Made by a program: the position numbers and the translations under genes. Shown here one piece after another: positions 56,256-64,000 of a DNA stretch of 64,000 nucleotides. Under the pieces are notes generated by a model, which ran no database searches, had not been told where the DNA came from, and saw only the letters and a list, made by a program, of their open reading frames with translations. Numbering within the stretch: the first letter of the stretch is position 1; every line of letters begins with the position of its first letter. Source of the stretch: a virus; the IMG/VR virus record IMGVR_UViG_3300012984_000014, positions 52,462 to 116,461 of that record. One strand, given 5' to 3'.

Positions 56256-56687
56256 ATGCGAACCCAACAATCTCCGAAGCGCTCCCCCGAATACAACCTG
56301 GTTCGCATCGTCACCGCATCAGACAGTGCGACCGACTACACGAAGAAGTCGAACGGCTGCAACTTCGGCAGTTACTTGAAGGGGTGCTTCCAAATCATCC
56401 CCATCAATACGAACGCCCCGGGCGAGGTCGATGGCTCTGTGGACCTCGTTGCGGGCGCGACGAGCAACCCGACGATCGTTCTGCGATTCTGGAACGACGT
56501 TTTGGGCCGTTTCGTTCTTCACAATCCAACCATCGCGCCTGCCGCGATGGGAGCCGGGATTGGATTCGAAATGGACTTTGACGCGATTGGACGAATCGTA
56601 ATGCCCGAAGTCACGGGCGGCGTCAGCGGCGGCCAAGGCGTTCTGATCTTTGCTTCAGGGATCGGTCACAACGAGTCGACCGGATGA
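56256..56687 (+). CDS. hypothetical structural protein
   Basis: A 143-residue protein preceded by AAGGTGAT. The sequence is beta-rich and Gly/Val-rich (DGSVDLVAGATSNPTIVLRF), with IGFEMDFDAIGRIVM. The location among head genes suggests a virion component. ATGA-coupled to the next gene. Confidence 0.5.
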   Translation: MRTQQSPKRSPEYNLVRIVTASDSATDYTKKSNGCNFGSYLKGCFQIIPINTNAPGEVDGSVDLVAGATSNPTIVLRFWNDVLGRFVLHNPTIAPAAMGAGIGFEMDFDAIGRIVMPEVTGGVSGGQGVLIFASGIGHNESTG

Positions 56688-57172
56688 TCTTTCCGGAGAA
56701 GCCCACGTGCCACGACGGCGCGCGTCGCTGGGGGCCAGACCCTATCGTCTGGAGTCCGCCGCGAGTGGACAAGGAGTACGGCGTCAGCGAGCCGTTCCGG
56801 CGTTGCTCATACTGTGGTAGCATCCACCCCCAGGACTTGATAAAGCTCCTGGGCGAGGGCGCGGAACTTCATGGTGCTGACTGGAAGTACGGTTGGCCTC
56901 ACAAGTTCTACGTGGAAGGCATCCCGAACAAGACCGTGGAGTTGGTCGCCAAGGTCGGTTCCACGACCAAGGACGGCGTGACGACTCCGATGCTCGGCAA
57001 GCCTCCGCGCGAGTGCCATGTGAAGTGGTACAACAAACACATCATTGACGCAGGTTTCGACGACGAGGCGCGAAGCGCGCTCTTGTCCGTATTGGAAAGC
57101 AGTGGCATCGTCTTCTCCATGAAGGATGGAGAGCTGGTCTACCGCTCTCCGGGCCACGGATACCAAAAGTGA
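56684..57172 (+). CDS. hypothetical protein, phage-conserved type
   Basis: A 162-residue protein. CHDGARRW and CSYCGSIHP give a zinc-like CxxC pair. Trp-rich and helical segments follow (WYNKHIIDAGFDDEARSALL). It ends GTGA-coupled to the large terminase. The layout is familiar from uncharacterised packaging-region proteins. Confidence 0.5.
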   Translation: MIFPEKPTCHDGARRWGPDPIVWSPPRVDKEYGVSEPFRRCSYCGSIHPQDLIKLLGEGAELHGADWKYGWPHKFYVEGIPNKTVELVAKVGSTTKDGVTTPMLGKPPRECHVKWYNKHIIDAGFDDEARSALLSVLESSGIVFSMKDGELVYRSPGHGYQK

Positions 57173-58635
57173 CAGTGTCTTCGCTCACCACCGCCAAGGC
57201 GCTGAAGAGCGCCGACCGAACCGAGCTGATTGCGAACTTCAAACACGTTCGCAGCATGGGCAACGAGTGGATTCGACGCCAAGTAATCCAGAACAACAGG
57301 ATTGACATCCTTGGCGAAGTGGTCCTGGGCCTTAAATTCCAGCCATTCCATCGCAACCTCCTCCGGTATCAGTTCCAACACCCGGACAATCTTCAGCTTG
57401 CGTTCCGCGGCGCGGGCAAGTCGACCTCGTGCACGATCACGAAGTGCATCCATCTGCTTCTGAAGGACCCGAATCTGCGGATCCTGATCGCCTCGAAGAC
57501 GGCCCAAAACGCCTCCGGCTTCTTGAAGGAGATCAAGAACCACTTCGAGTCCAATCCGCTGCTCGCCGAGATCTTTGGCGAGTATTACGATCAGCGGAAG
57601 GTCACGAAGTGGAATGACACAGAGATCGAGGTGCTTCCGCGAACGAAGCCGAACAAGGAAGCATCGATCACCTGCGTTGGCGTCGAAGGCACCATTGTCT
57701 CGAAGCACTATGACGTCATCATCTCCGACGACTTGGTGGACGAGGAGAACAGTCGCACCAAGGGCCAGCGCGACAAGACGCGCACGTGGTACTACCAGAC
57801 CCTGGACCCGACTCTGGAACCGCCTGACGGCAGCGTTCCGCACAGAGGCGAGCACCACCGTTTGGGCACGCGCTACCACTATGACGACCTGTACGGCCAC
57901 TTCATCGCGAACGAGCTGAAGGAGCACCACAACATCGTCCCTGCCTTGGACGATCGCGGCCGCTCTCCTTGGCCGGAGAAGTACCCGCCACGCTGGTTCG
58001 TCGAGAAGAAGCAGAAGAGCGGCCTCATCATTTTCAACGCCCAATACCAGTGCGACACTGAGGCGATGAAGGGCGAGATCTTCCAGATTGACGACTGTCA
58101 GATCTGCAACGAAGACGATCTGCCGCACAAGAGCGAACTTCAGATTTTCATGGGCGTCGACCTCGCGATTGGCGAAAAAGAGGTCAACGACAAGTTTGCC
58201 ATCGTGGTGATTGGGGTCACGAAAGACCGCGCCGCGTTCTACGTTTTGGACTACTTCGAGGGCCAATTGCGTTTCACAGCGCAAACGGACAAGATCCTGG
58301 AGTACAACCGACGCTGGGACCCCATAAGGATCGCCATCGAAACCGTCGCCTATCAGGACGCCCAATACCAGCAATTGAAGGAGCGCAATCCTGATCTCCG
58401 CGCGCGGCCGGTCAAGACTCACAAGGACAAGGTCACGCGCGCTCAGAAGCTCTCTGCCGTCTTCGAAGACAAGAAGATGTGGTTCAGAAAGAATCATCAA
58501 CTGCTGATTGAAAGCTTGGTTCTGTTTCCCAATGCGCCTCACGACGACTTGTTTGACGCTCTTGATTTGGCCGTATTGGCCTCCAAGAAAGGCAAACGCC
58601 GCGGACGTCGCGAGAAAGAGCCTGGGCTGATCTAG
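57169..58635 (+). CDS. terL: terminase large subunit
   Basis: A 488-residue terminase with a GTG start coupled to the previous stop. Walker A is FRGAGKST with K84, and Walker B is VIISDDLVDEE with the acidic pair near D187. The C-terminal nuclease has GVDLAIGEKE (D331) and HDDLFDALDLA (D463). Length and order match the ATPase plus RNase-H-like nuclease of packaging motors. It cuts and translocates phage DNA into proheads. Confidence 0.95.
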   Translation: MTVSSLTTAKALKSADRTELIANFKHVRSMGNEWIRRQVIQNNRIDILGEVVLGLKFQPFHRNLLRYQFQHPDNLQLAFRGAGKSTSCTITKCIHLLLKDPNLRILIASKTAQNASGFLKEIKNHFESNPLLAEIFGEYYDQRKVTKWNDTEIEVLPRTKPNKEASITCVGVEGTIVSKHYDVIISDDLVDEENSRTKGQRDKTRTWYYQTLDPTLEPPDGSVPHRGEHHRLGTRYHYDDLYGHFIANELKEHHNIVPALDDRGRSPWPEKYPPRWFVEKKQKSGLIIFNAQYQCDTEAMKGEIFQIDDCQICNEDDLPHKSELQIFMGVDLAIGEKEVNDKFAIVVIGVTKDRAAFYVLDYFEGQLRFTAQTDKILEYNRRWDPIRIAIETVAYQDAQYQQLKERNPDLRARPVKTHKDKVTRAQKLSAVFEDKKMWFRKNHQLLIESLVLFPNAPHDDLFDALDLAVLASKKGKRRGRREKEPGLI

Positions 58636-58650
58636 CGATAGACTCGCCGG

Positions 58651-60516
58651 ATGGTCGAAGCAATTGACATCCGAGCAGCCAACGCAAGCGGGAATCAGGC
58701 CAACAAGGGCGCCCTTGCCGAGGTGAAGAAGCGTTCAGTTGGCGCGAGGATCATCGAGGTCAACACGACCAAAGCGAACGGCGCCACCACGTCGACCGCA
58801 GACCCGAATCCCACAGCCACGAACAGCGAAGAGCCGTTCACGGCCTTGTCCGACGCGGGCCGAATCATCGAACCTCCGTTTGACCTATTGACACTCGCGA
58901 TGCTCAGCGAGAACAGCAGCGAATTGAACCAAGTCGTTGAGGCGATGGAAGTCAACATCGAGGCGTACGGGCACAGGTTCATCTCCCGCCTGCGGACAAG
59001 CGCCACGGACAAGAGCGACATCCCGGACAATGTGAAGCCAACGAACGGCGAAGTTGAGCCGAAAGAGCTCCCGCCCGAGGTAATGGCCGCCCAAGTCGAG
59101 AACGCAAGGCTGGTCAACTTCTTCAACTACTGCACTGACGAGTCCTTCGTTGCGTTCCGTCGGAAGCTCCGCCGCGACTTGGAAATGACAGGCAACGCCT
59201 ACTTTGAAATCATCAGGAACACGAACGGCGAGATCCAAGCATTCACGCACATGCCATCGTATCAGATGCGCCTTGGCAGGCTCGATGAAGACCCACGTCT
59301 AGTGGACCGAAAGATTGTCGAGCTTCAGCCGGACGGCTCCGTGATCGTGAAGGAGATCAAGGAGTGGAAGCGATTCCGAACGTTCGCTCAAAGCCGAGCC
59401 GTTTACGGTCGAACGCTCCACACGCTCGGGAGCAAGGTTCGCTGGTTCAAACAGTTCGGGGACGCCCGTGTCCTAAACAAGGAAACCGGAGAATTTGCGA
59501 CTGAGGAGCAGCCTGTTCCTTCCGGGAAGGAAGCCAACGAGGTCTACCACATCAAGATCTACAGCGCGCGCAGCCCGTACGGCATCCCTCGCTACATCGG
59601 CAACCTCCTGTCCATCTTCGGCGACCGGGCTGCGGAGGAGATCAACTACATCACCTTTCGCAACAACAACATCCCATCGATGGTCGTGGCCGTCTCGAAC
59701 GGCTCGCTGACCCAAGGCACCATCGATCGCATCGAGTCCTTCGTGCAAAGTCAGATCCAGGGCTCGGACAATTACAGCAAGTTCCTGATCATCGAGGGCG
59801 AGCCGTTCGGTGACGAGGGCGAGGACGGCGGCCAGGTAAAGATCGATGTGAAGCCGCTGACGGCAGCCCAACACAAAGATGCTTTGTTCCAGAATTACAG
59901 CGACAAGAACCAGGACAAGATCCGCCGTGCCTTCCGCCTGCCGCCAATCTTCGTCGGGCGCGCGGACGACTACAGCAAAGCAACGGCCGAGTCGTCGCGG
60001 CGCGTGGCTGACGAGCAGGTGTTCAGCCCGGAGCGTGACGAATTCGACAACACGATGAATAGGATCATCTTCCCAGAGATGGGCATCGTGTATCACAAGT
60101 TCAAGTCGAACAGCCCCAACACGACCGACAACAGCGAGTTGGTGAAGATCTTGGCGGGCGCCGAGAAGACCGGCGGCATGACGCCTCGAATCGCTCGTCA
60201 CGTCCTCCAAGAGGTTCTCGGCCAAGACCTGCCGGAGTTCCCGCCGGACTTCAACGCGGACGTCCCCTTCAGCCTCACGATGGCAGAGGCCGTCAAGAAC
60301 ATGGCGGACCCGGCCGAGCCAGGCCAACAGGTAACCGCCATCAAGAGCATCCTAAAGGGCTTCGGCCTCGGCCCGGACGCGACTGAAGAGCTGCAAGTCA
60401 ACGATGACGATTCCATCTTGGACGTCGTTCGGAAGGTCGCAACCGTCCAGAAGAGTGTGGAGCGTCTCTGGAAGAAACAAGCGGAGGTCGAGAATGAACA
60501 AGGAATCACTGGTTGA
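58651..60516 (+). CDS. portal protein
   Basis: A 621-residue protein directly after the terminase. The central part (YGIPRYIGNLLSIFGDRAAE, then NYITFRNNNIPSMVV) and FRLPPIFVGRADDYSKAT are typical of portal proteins. The N-terminal extension of about 90 residues is polar. It should form the ring through which DNA passes. It overlaps the next small gene. Confidence 0.88.
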   Translation: MVEAIDIRAANASGNQANKGALAEVKKRSVGARIIEVNTTKANGATTSTADPNPTATNSEEPFTALSDAGRIIEPPFDLLTLAMLSENSSELNQVVEAMEVNIEAYGHRFISRLRTSATDKSDIPDNVKPTNGEVEPKELPPEVMAAQVENARLVNFFNYCTDESFVAFRRKLRRDLEMTGNAYFEIIRNTNGEIQAFTHMPSYQMRLGRLDEDPRLVDRKIVELQPDGSVIVKEIKEWKRFRTFAQSRAVYGRTLHTLGSKVRWFKQFGDARVLNKETGEFATEEQPVPSGKEANEVYHIKIYSARSPYGIPRYIGNLLSIFGDRAAEEINYITFRNNNIPSMVVAVSNGSLTQGTIDRIESFVQSQIQGSDNYSKFLIIEGEPFGDEGEDGGQVKIDVKPLTAAQHKDALFQNYSDKNQDKIRRAFRLPPIFVGRADDYSKATAESSRRVADEQVFSPERDEFDNTMNRIIFPEMGIVYHKFKSNSPNTTDNSELVKILAGAEKTGGMTPRIARHVLQEVLGQDLPEFPPDFNADVPFSLTMAEAVKNMADPAEPGQQVTAIKSILKGFGLGPDATEELQVNDDDSILDVVRKVATVQKSVERLWKKQAEVENEQGITG

Positions 60517-60658
60517 TTGGGCTTCGAGCTGGGTCCCGGACGTGCCGGAAGGCCAGCGGAAACGCTTCGCAGAGGCCCTAGCAAGCGAGCTAGAGAACTG
60601 GGAGCCTCCGGCCCCGGACACGCTCCCGAACACCTCTGAGTTCACGGACCGCACTTGA
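60494..60658 (+). CDS. 54-residue hypothetical protein
   Basis: A short frame overlapping the portal end by 23 bases and coupled (TTGA) to the MuF-like gene. Aromatic-acidic sequence (VDWASSWVPDVPEGQRKRF). Function unknown. Confidence 0.5.
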   Translation: MNKESLVDWASSWVPDVPEGQRKRFAEALASELENWEPPAPDTLPNTSEFTDRT

Positions 60659-61734
60659 ACGATCGGCTTGTAATTCTTGCAGCGCGCGCCGATTGTTCGT
60701 GCCTGCGCTTCGACGTCTTGGACCACTATTTGAGAGAGTCCGACGCTCTCATTTCCAAGGCGGTTTCTGTGTCAGAGGTGGCACAGATCGCACGCATCGA
60801 AGTCCGCGCGCGCAAGGCGCTCTCCGTGAAGTGGAACGCGCGCGCGGCGGAGGCGAGCGCGAGCGCGGGCGCAATCTACAAGTCGGGCGGAACGCTCGCG
60901 GCCGCACTTTCGGCTTGCGACAAGGCGATGAACAAATGGGACGACGACGTGCGCGCCAACTACGCACAGAGCTTGGAAGACGTGTACAAGCTCGCGCGCC
61001 GAGCAGCCCACAACAAAGCAACGGGGAAGTCGAAGGCGTCCCTTCAGTACAGCGTTCCCAGCATCGTCGTGGCCAAGGCAGCCCCGAAGAGCGGCGCCGC
61101 AAAAGGCTCCCTTCGTTTTTCCTTCGACGTGGTAGACGAACGCGCGATTGAAAAGCTTCAGAAGCAAGAGCTGTGGTGGATTGGAGACACCTACAAGCAG
61201 GTTGGCCCGACGATTCGAACGGCCGTTGAGCCCAAGGTGCTTGCCGGGCTGAGTCGCAAGGCCGGCGGCGAGATGGTGGCCAAGGCCGTCCAAGAAAAAC
61301 TGTATGACTTCCGCATCCCGGACGGGTTTAAGGGACCTTCAGAGCGCTACTTCGAAGGGTTGGCGGCCAATTCCGTTACCGCTGCGCGCGTCGGCGGCCA
61401 ACTCGGAAGCTTCATGAAACTTGGCGTCACCAGCTATGAGTTGGTGAATCCGATGGATAGCCGAACGTCCGACATCTGCGCAGAGTTGAACGGAACAGTT
61501 TTTCAAGTAGCGGATGCCGGCGCCCAACTCGAAAAACTCGCGGCAGCCCAAACGCCAGAGCAATTCAAGGCCATAAAACCTTGGCTAAGTTGGGACAAGA
61601 TCTCATCCCTTGCGTCGCGCGGAGCGGGCGCCCTGACGAAGGCTGGGCAGATGTTCCCGCCGTTCCACTTCCGTTGCAGAACGACGGTCGATGTGTCGTC
61701 AGAGTCTTTGTCGTTCTCGGCCCTGGAGGATTAG
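60655..61734 (+). CDS. MuF-type head morphogenesis protein
   Basis: A 359-residue protein with a TTG start on the previous stop. The C-terminal domain shows the MuF signature: NPMDSRTSDICAELNG, then FPPFHFRCRTTV. The first 250 residues are mainly helical and form the prohead-associated part. It is encoded between portal and protease as in many phages. Confidence 0.85.
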   Translation: MNDRLVILAARADCSCLRFDVLDHYLRESDALISKAVSVSEVAQIARIEVRARKALSVKWNARAAEASASAGAIYKSGGTLAAALSACDKAMNKWDDDVRANYAQSLEDVYKLARRAAHNKATGKSKASLQYSVPSIVVAKAAPKSGAAKGSLRFSFDVVDERAIEKLQKQELWWIGDTYKQVGPTIRTAVEPKVLAGLSRKAGGEMVAKAVQEKLYDFRIPDGFKGPSERYFEGLAANSVTAARVGGQLGSFMKLGVTSYELVNPMDSRTSDICAELNGTVFQVADAGAQLEKLAAAQTPEQFKAIKPWLSWDKISSLASRGAGALTKAGQMFPPFHFRCRTTVDVSSESLSFSALED

Positions 61735-61768
61735 GCAAGGCGCGGCGCGCGCCTCTAACCTCTTATCC

Positions 61769-62410
61769 GTGGCCGAGACAAGAGAGCACCTGATTGCCAT
61801 CGCCGAGCTGGTTCGCAAGGGCCGCGTCCGGAAAGACGTGATCACGGCGCCGACACTCGAAACCGGCGGCAAGCTTGGACCGGCGAAGCTCAAGCCAAAG
61901 GTGACTGAGAAATGCGCTTGCGGGAAGAGCGCTGATCAGATGGCCAAGTGCGAGAAGTCCGCGGCGGACTGCTCGATGAAGAAGGCCCAAAAAAGCGCGG
62001 ACGCCGGGGAGGGCGTGACCGCGTTCATCCCGATCGCCAAGGCAATCGAGGAAGAGCAGACCGTCTCCGGCGTCGTGTTGAAGCCAGAGTCGACTGACGC
62101 CCAAGGCGACATCTACAGCTCTGATGTGATACGCGCCGCGGCGTTTCAATTCCTCGCCAACTACAACAAGAGCACCAAACTCGGCCACCAGCACAAGGAC
62201 TTCAAGAACTGGCGTGATCGATTCGCGCTCGTCGAGTCTTACGTGGCACCGATGGACTTCGTTTTGGGCGACACGCTCGTGTCCGCGGGCTCTTGGGTTA
62301 TGACGGTGAAGGTGTTGGACAGTAAGATCTGGGCAATGGTCAAGGCAGGAAAGATCACCGGCTTCAGCATCGGCGGGAAAGCTCGCGTTCAGAAGCTCGT
62401 GGACGACTGA
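61769..62410 (+). CDS. prohead protease, XkdF-like
   Basis: A 213-residue protein from GTG 61769. The core (VSGVVLKPESTDAQGDIYSS, then FLANYN..LGHQHKDF, then YVAPMDF and GFSIGGKARV) matches the XkdF-type putative serine protease of phage heads. The N-terminus has a CACGKSADQM segment with several Cys. It probably cleaves scaffold and capsid during head maturation. Confidence 0.8.
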   Translation: MAETREHLIAIAELVRKGRVRKDVITAPTLETGGKLGPAKLKPKVTEKCACGKSADQMAKCEKSAADCSMKKAQKSADAGEGVTAFIPIAKAIEEEQTVSGVVLKPESTDAQGDIYSSDVIRAAAFQFLANYNKSTKLGHQHKDFKNWRDRFALVESYVAPMDFVLGDTLVSAGSWVMTVKVLDSKIWAMVKAGKITGFSIGGKARVQKLVDD

Positions 62411-62428
62411 CCGAGACTGGAGAAGATT

Positions 62429-63349
62429 TTGCCGAGCAAACCAAAACGACGATTCTTGGGACTCAACGTTGACGAAGTGAGCGTGGTCGACAGTCCCGCG
62501 AATGAAGTCGAATTTTTAGTCACGAAGAACCTGGAGGATAGTGATATGGCTGGAAAAGCATCCGATGACGCCGAGCGAGTGGCAGTGGAACAACCGGCGG
62601 CTGACGAAGCCGTTTCCAAAGCCCTGGAACACGTCTCCAACATCGTGGAGAACATCGCCAAGGCAGTAGGCCTTCCCGCCGCTGCTCCCGCGCCGGCCGC
62701 AGCACCCGCTGCCCCGGCCGCACCGGCAGCTGTCGCTGCCGAGGAAGGCGTGGAGAAGGCGATGACCATCAAGGACCTGATGAAGGCCGCTGGCATCGAA
62801 ATGAACGCGGAAACTGAAAAGAAGATGAAGGCTGCGGGCTTCGACCCCAGCCAGAAGTTCCCGACCGCGAAGCCTCCGGTGGAGAAGACGACCAAGGCTG
62901 CAGAGTCAACGGACGATGTCCCGGTCACTATGTCGGGCTTCTTCGACTTGATCACCAAGGCCAAGAAGTTCACTCCGGGTCGCGTCGAAGCCCTCAAGAG
63001 CGCCGTCGTAGCACTGAAGGCGCTCTTGGACGAGATCGAAGAGGTCCCGCAAGGAACCATGCCGGGTGTCTCGCCGGGCGGCTCCACTCAGTTCGGCGCT
63101 TCTGGCGTGAAGGGCCTGACGAATGGAACCGACGTTTCCAAAGCGGCAGAGCCGACCGAGATGACTCAAGTTCTCGCGGCGGTCACCAATCTGGCGAACG
63201 TCGTGAAGAGCCTGCAAGAAGGCCAGACCGCGCTGAATGGCAAGGTCGAAGCCGTTTCCAAGGCGCGCCCCGCGTCAGAGTCTCTCGAAGGCGCTGGCGG
63301 AACCGAAACCAAAGTCAGCAAGAGCGCTCTCTGGAGCGGGATTCTCTAA
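62429..63349 (+). CDS. scaffold-like prohead core protein
   Basis: A 306-residue protein with a TTG start and GGAG site. NVDEVSVVDSPANEVEFLV at the N-terminus matches the VDxVxxVDxPAN motif seen at XkdF-type protease or core genes. An Ala/Pro-rich linker (AAPAPAAAPAAPAAPAA) and helical segments follow. It is likely the scaffold that shapes the prohead. Confidence 0.7.
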   Translation: MPSKPKRRFLGLNVDEVSVVDSPANEVEFLVTKNLEDSDMAGKASDDAERVAVEQPAADEAVSKALEHVSNIVENIAKAVGLPAAAPAPAAAPAAPAAPAAVAAEEGVEKAMTIKDLMKAAGIEMNAETEKKMKAAGFDPSQKFPTAKPPVEKTTKAAESTDDVPVTMSGFFDLITKAKKFTPGRVEALKSAVVALKALLDEIEEVPQGTMPGVSPGGSTQFGASGVKGLTNGTDVSKAAEPTEMTQVLAAVTNLANVVKSLQEGQTALNGKVEAVSKARPASESLEGAGGTETKVSKSALWSGIL

Positions 63350-63411
63350 CAAGTTCTGGCCGGGTTAACCAGAAACCAGCCGTAGCAAAACACCAGCAGG
63401 AGCAGTTTCAA

Positions 63412-64000
63412 ATGGGCAACGTAAACAACGAAGAGCTGGTCAAGAAAGCCGTAATCACGGCTGATACCTTGGCCACGGGTGGCAAACTCAACCCGGCGCA
63501 GAGCGACAAGTTCATCGACTACGTGATCGATGAGACCGCGTTGAAGGACAACGCACGCATCGTGCGCTTCCGCAACGAAACCTTGGACATCGACAAGATC
63601 GGCGTTGGAAAGCGCGTCGCGGTCGCCAAGAGCGAAGCGAGCGATCCGGGCATCCGTCGCGGCGTCACCACCTCGAAGGTCTCTCTGCAGCCCGTCGAGA
63701 TCATGGTGCCGATCGAGATCGGTGACACCTTCCGTGAGATCAACATCGAAGGCGAGAACGTGGAGGACACGATCATCCGTCTGTTCGCCACCCAGCTCGC
63801 GAACGACATGGAGGATCTCTACATCAACGGCAACAAGCTCAAGCCGGCGCGCCTGCAGAGCGACTTGCTCGAAGGTGGCGACTCCACCCGCTACATCGCG
63901 GACACCTATCTGGGTCTCCAAGATGGTTGGTCGCTGCTCGCGGACGGCGCGAACGTGGTCAATGCCGGCGGCCAGAACATCGGCTTGTCCGTGTTCTCCA
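63412..64000 (+). CDS. major capsid protein, N-terminal part
   Basis: The first 196 residues of a gene that continues past the window. ATG 63412 has an AGGAG-containing upstream. The sequence (VIDETALKDNARIVRFRNET, then PVEIMVPIEIGDTFREINIE) matches HK97-fold major capsid proteins of the XkdG/encapsulin type. The E/D-rich A-domain start is present. The end of the gene lies outside the window. Confidence 0.85.
   Translation, partial: MGNVNNEELVKKAVITADTLATGGKLNPAQSDKFIDYVIDETALKDNARIVRFRNETLDIDKIGVGKRVAVAKSEASDPGIRRGVTTSKVSLQPVEIMVPIEIGDTFREINIEGENVEDTIIRLFATQLANDMEDLYINGNKLKPARLQSDLLEGGDSTRYIADTYLGLQDGWSLLADGANVVNAGGQNIGLSVFS

Overview
The window is a piece of a GC-rich tailed double-stranded DNA phage genome (Caudoviricetes). 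The evidence is a virion module at the right end (large terminase, portal, MuF-type head protein, XkdF-like prohead protease, scaffold-like protein, major capsid protein), a phage-encoded replication and recombination module at the left end, and a long tract of very small, tightly packed reading frames between them. Genes overlap mostly by 4 bases (ATGA, GTGA, TTGA), and GTG and TTG starts are frequent. No rRNA, tRNA, integrase or CRISPR array was seen. The host is not identifiable from the sequence; base composition fits a high-GC proteobacterium or similar.

Layout. 0.1-21.2 kb, plus strand: nucleotide kinase, a full C-family DNA polymerase (DnaE with an intact-looking PHP domain), an HU-like protein, a probable ssDNA-binding protein with a very acidic tail, RecA, the SbcD/SbcC (gp47/gp46-like) nuclease pair, a RuvC-like resolvase, a 5'-3' exonuclease, family-4 uracil-DNA glycosylase, dCTP deaminase, a MazG-like pyrophosphohydrolase and two GIY-YIG homing endonucleases. 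21.2-22.2 kb, minus strand: a secreted lysozyme/transglycosylase-like protein and a stand-alone response-regulator receiver. 22.3-32.0 kb: unknown genes, several with zinc knuckles, plus two minus-strand membrane coiled-coil proteins (25.7-26.7 kb). 32.0-32.86 kb: non-coding, with about 25 A/T tracts spaced close to 11.6 bp. 32.86-45.8 kb: accessory tract of tiny ORFans, interrupted by a 1.5-kb non-coding region (39.23-40.71 kb) carrying a cluster of TAACCC-TATTACCC elements. 45.9-54 kb: lipoprotein, XRE-domain protein, SLOG-like protein, PD-(D/E)XK-like protein and more unknowns. 54-64 kb: packaging and head genes, running off the window inside the capsid gene.

The most striking feature is a set of twelve near-identical promoter modules (18.18-45.88 kb): an A-tract, GTTCTCGAC, a 17-18 bp spacer usually beginning with TGTGGAAGCA, and a TA-rich -10-like hexamer. 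In nine of them the ATG lies only 6-11 bases after the hexamer, so the transcripts should be leaderless or nearly so. In the other three the predicted transcript begins near a GC hairpin followed by a ribosome binding site or purine-rich leader. Together with paired TTCCACA/TGTGGAA arms, these modules look like one regulon driving the small accessory genes. Second in interest are a shared N-terminal tag (MKLxE(F/W/L)Kxx(x)R) on five otherwise different proteins, the phased A-tract region and the iteron cluster.
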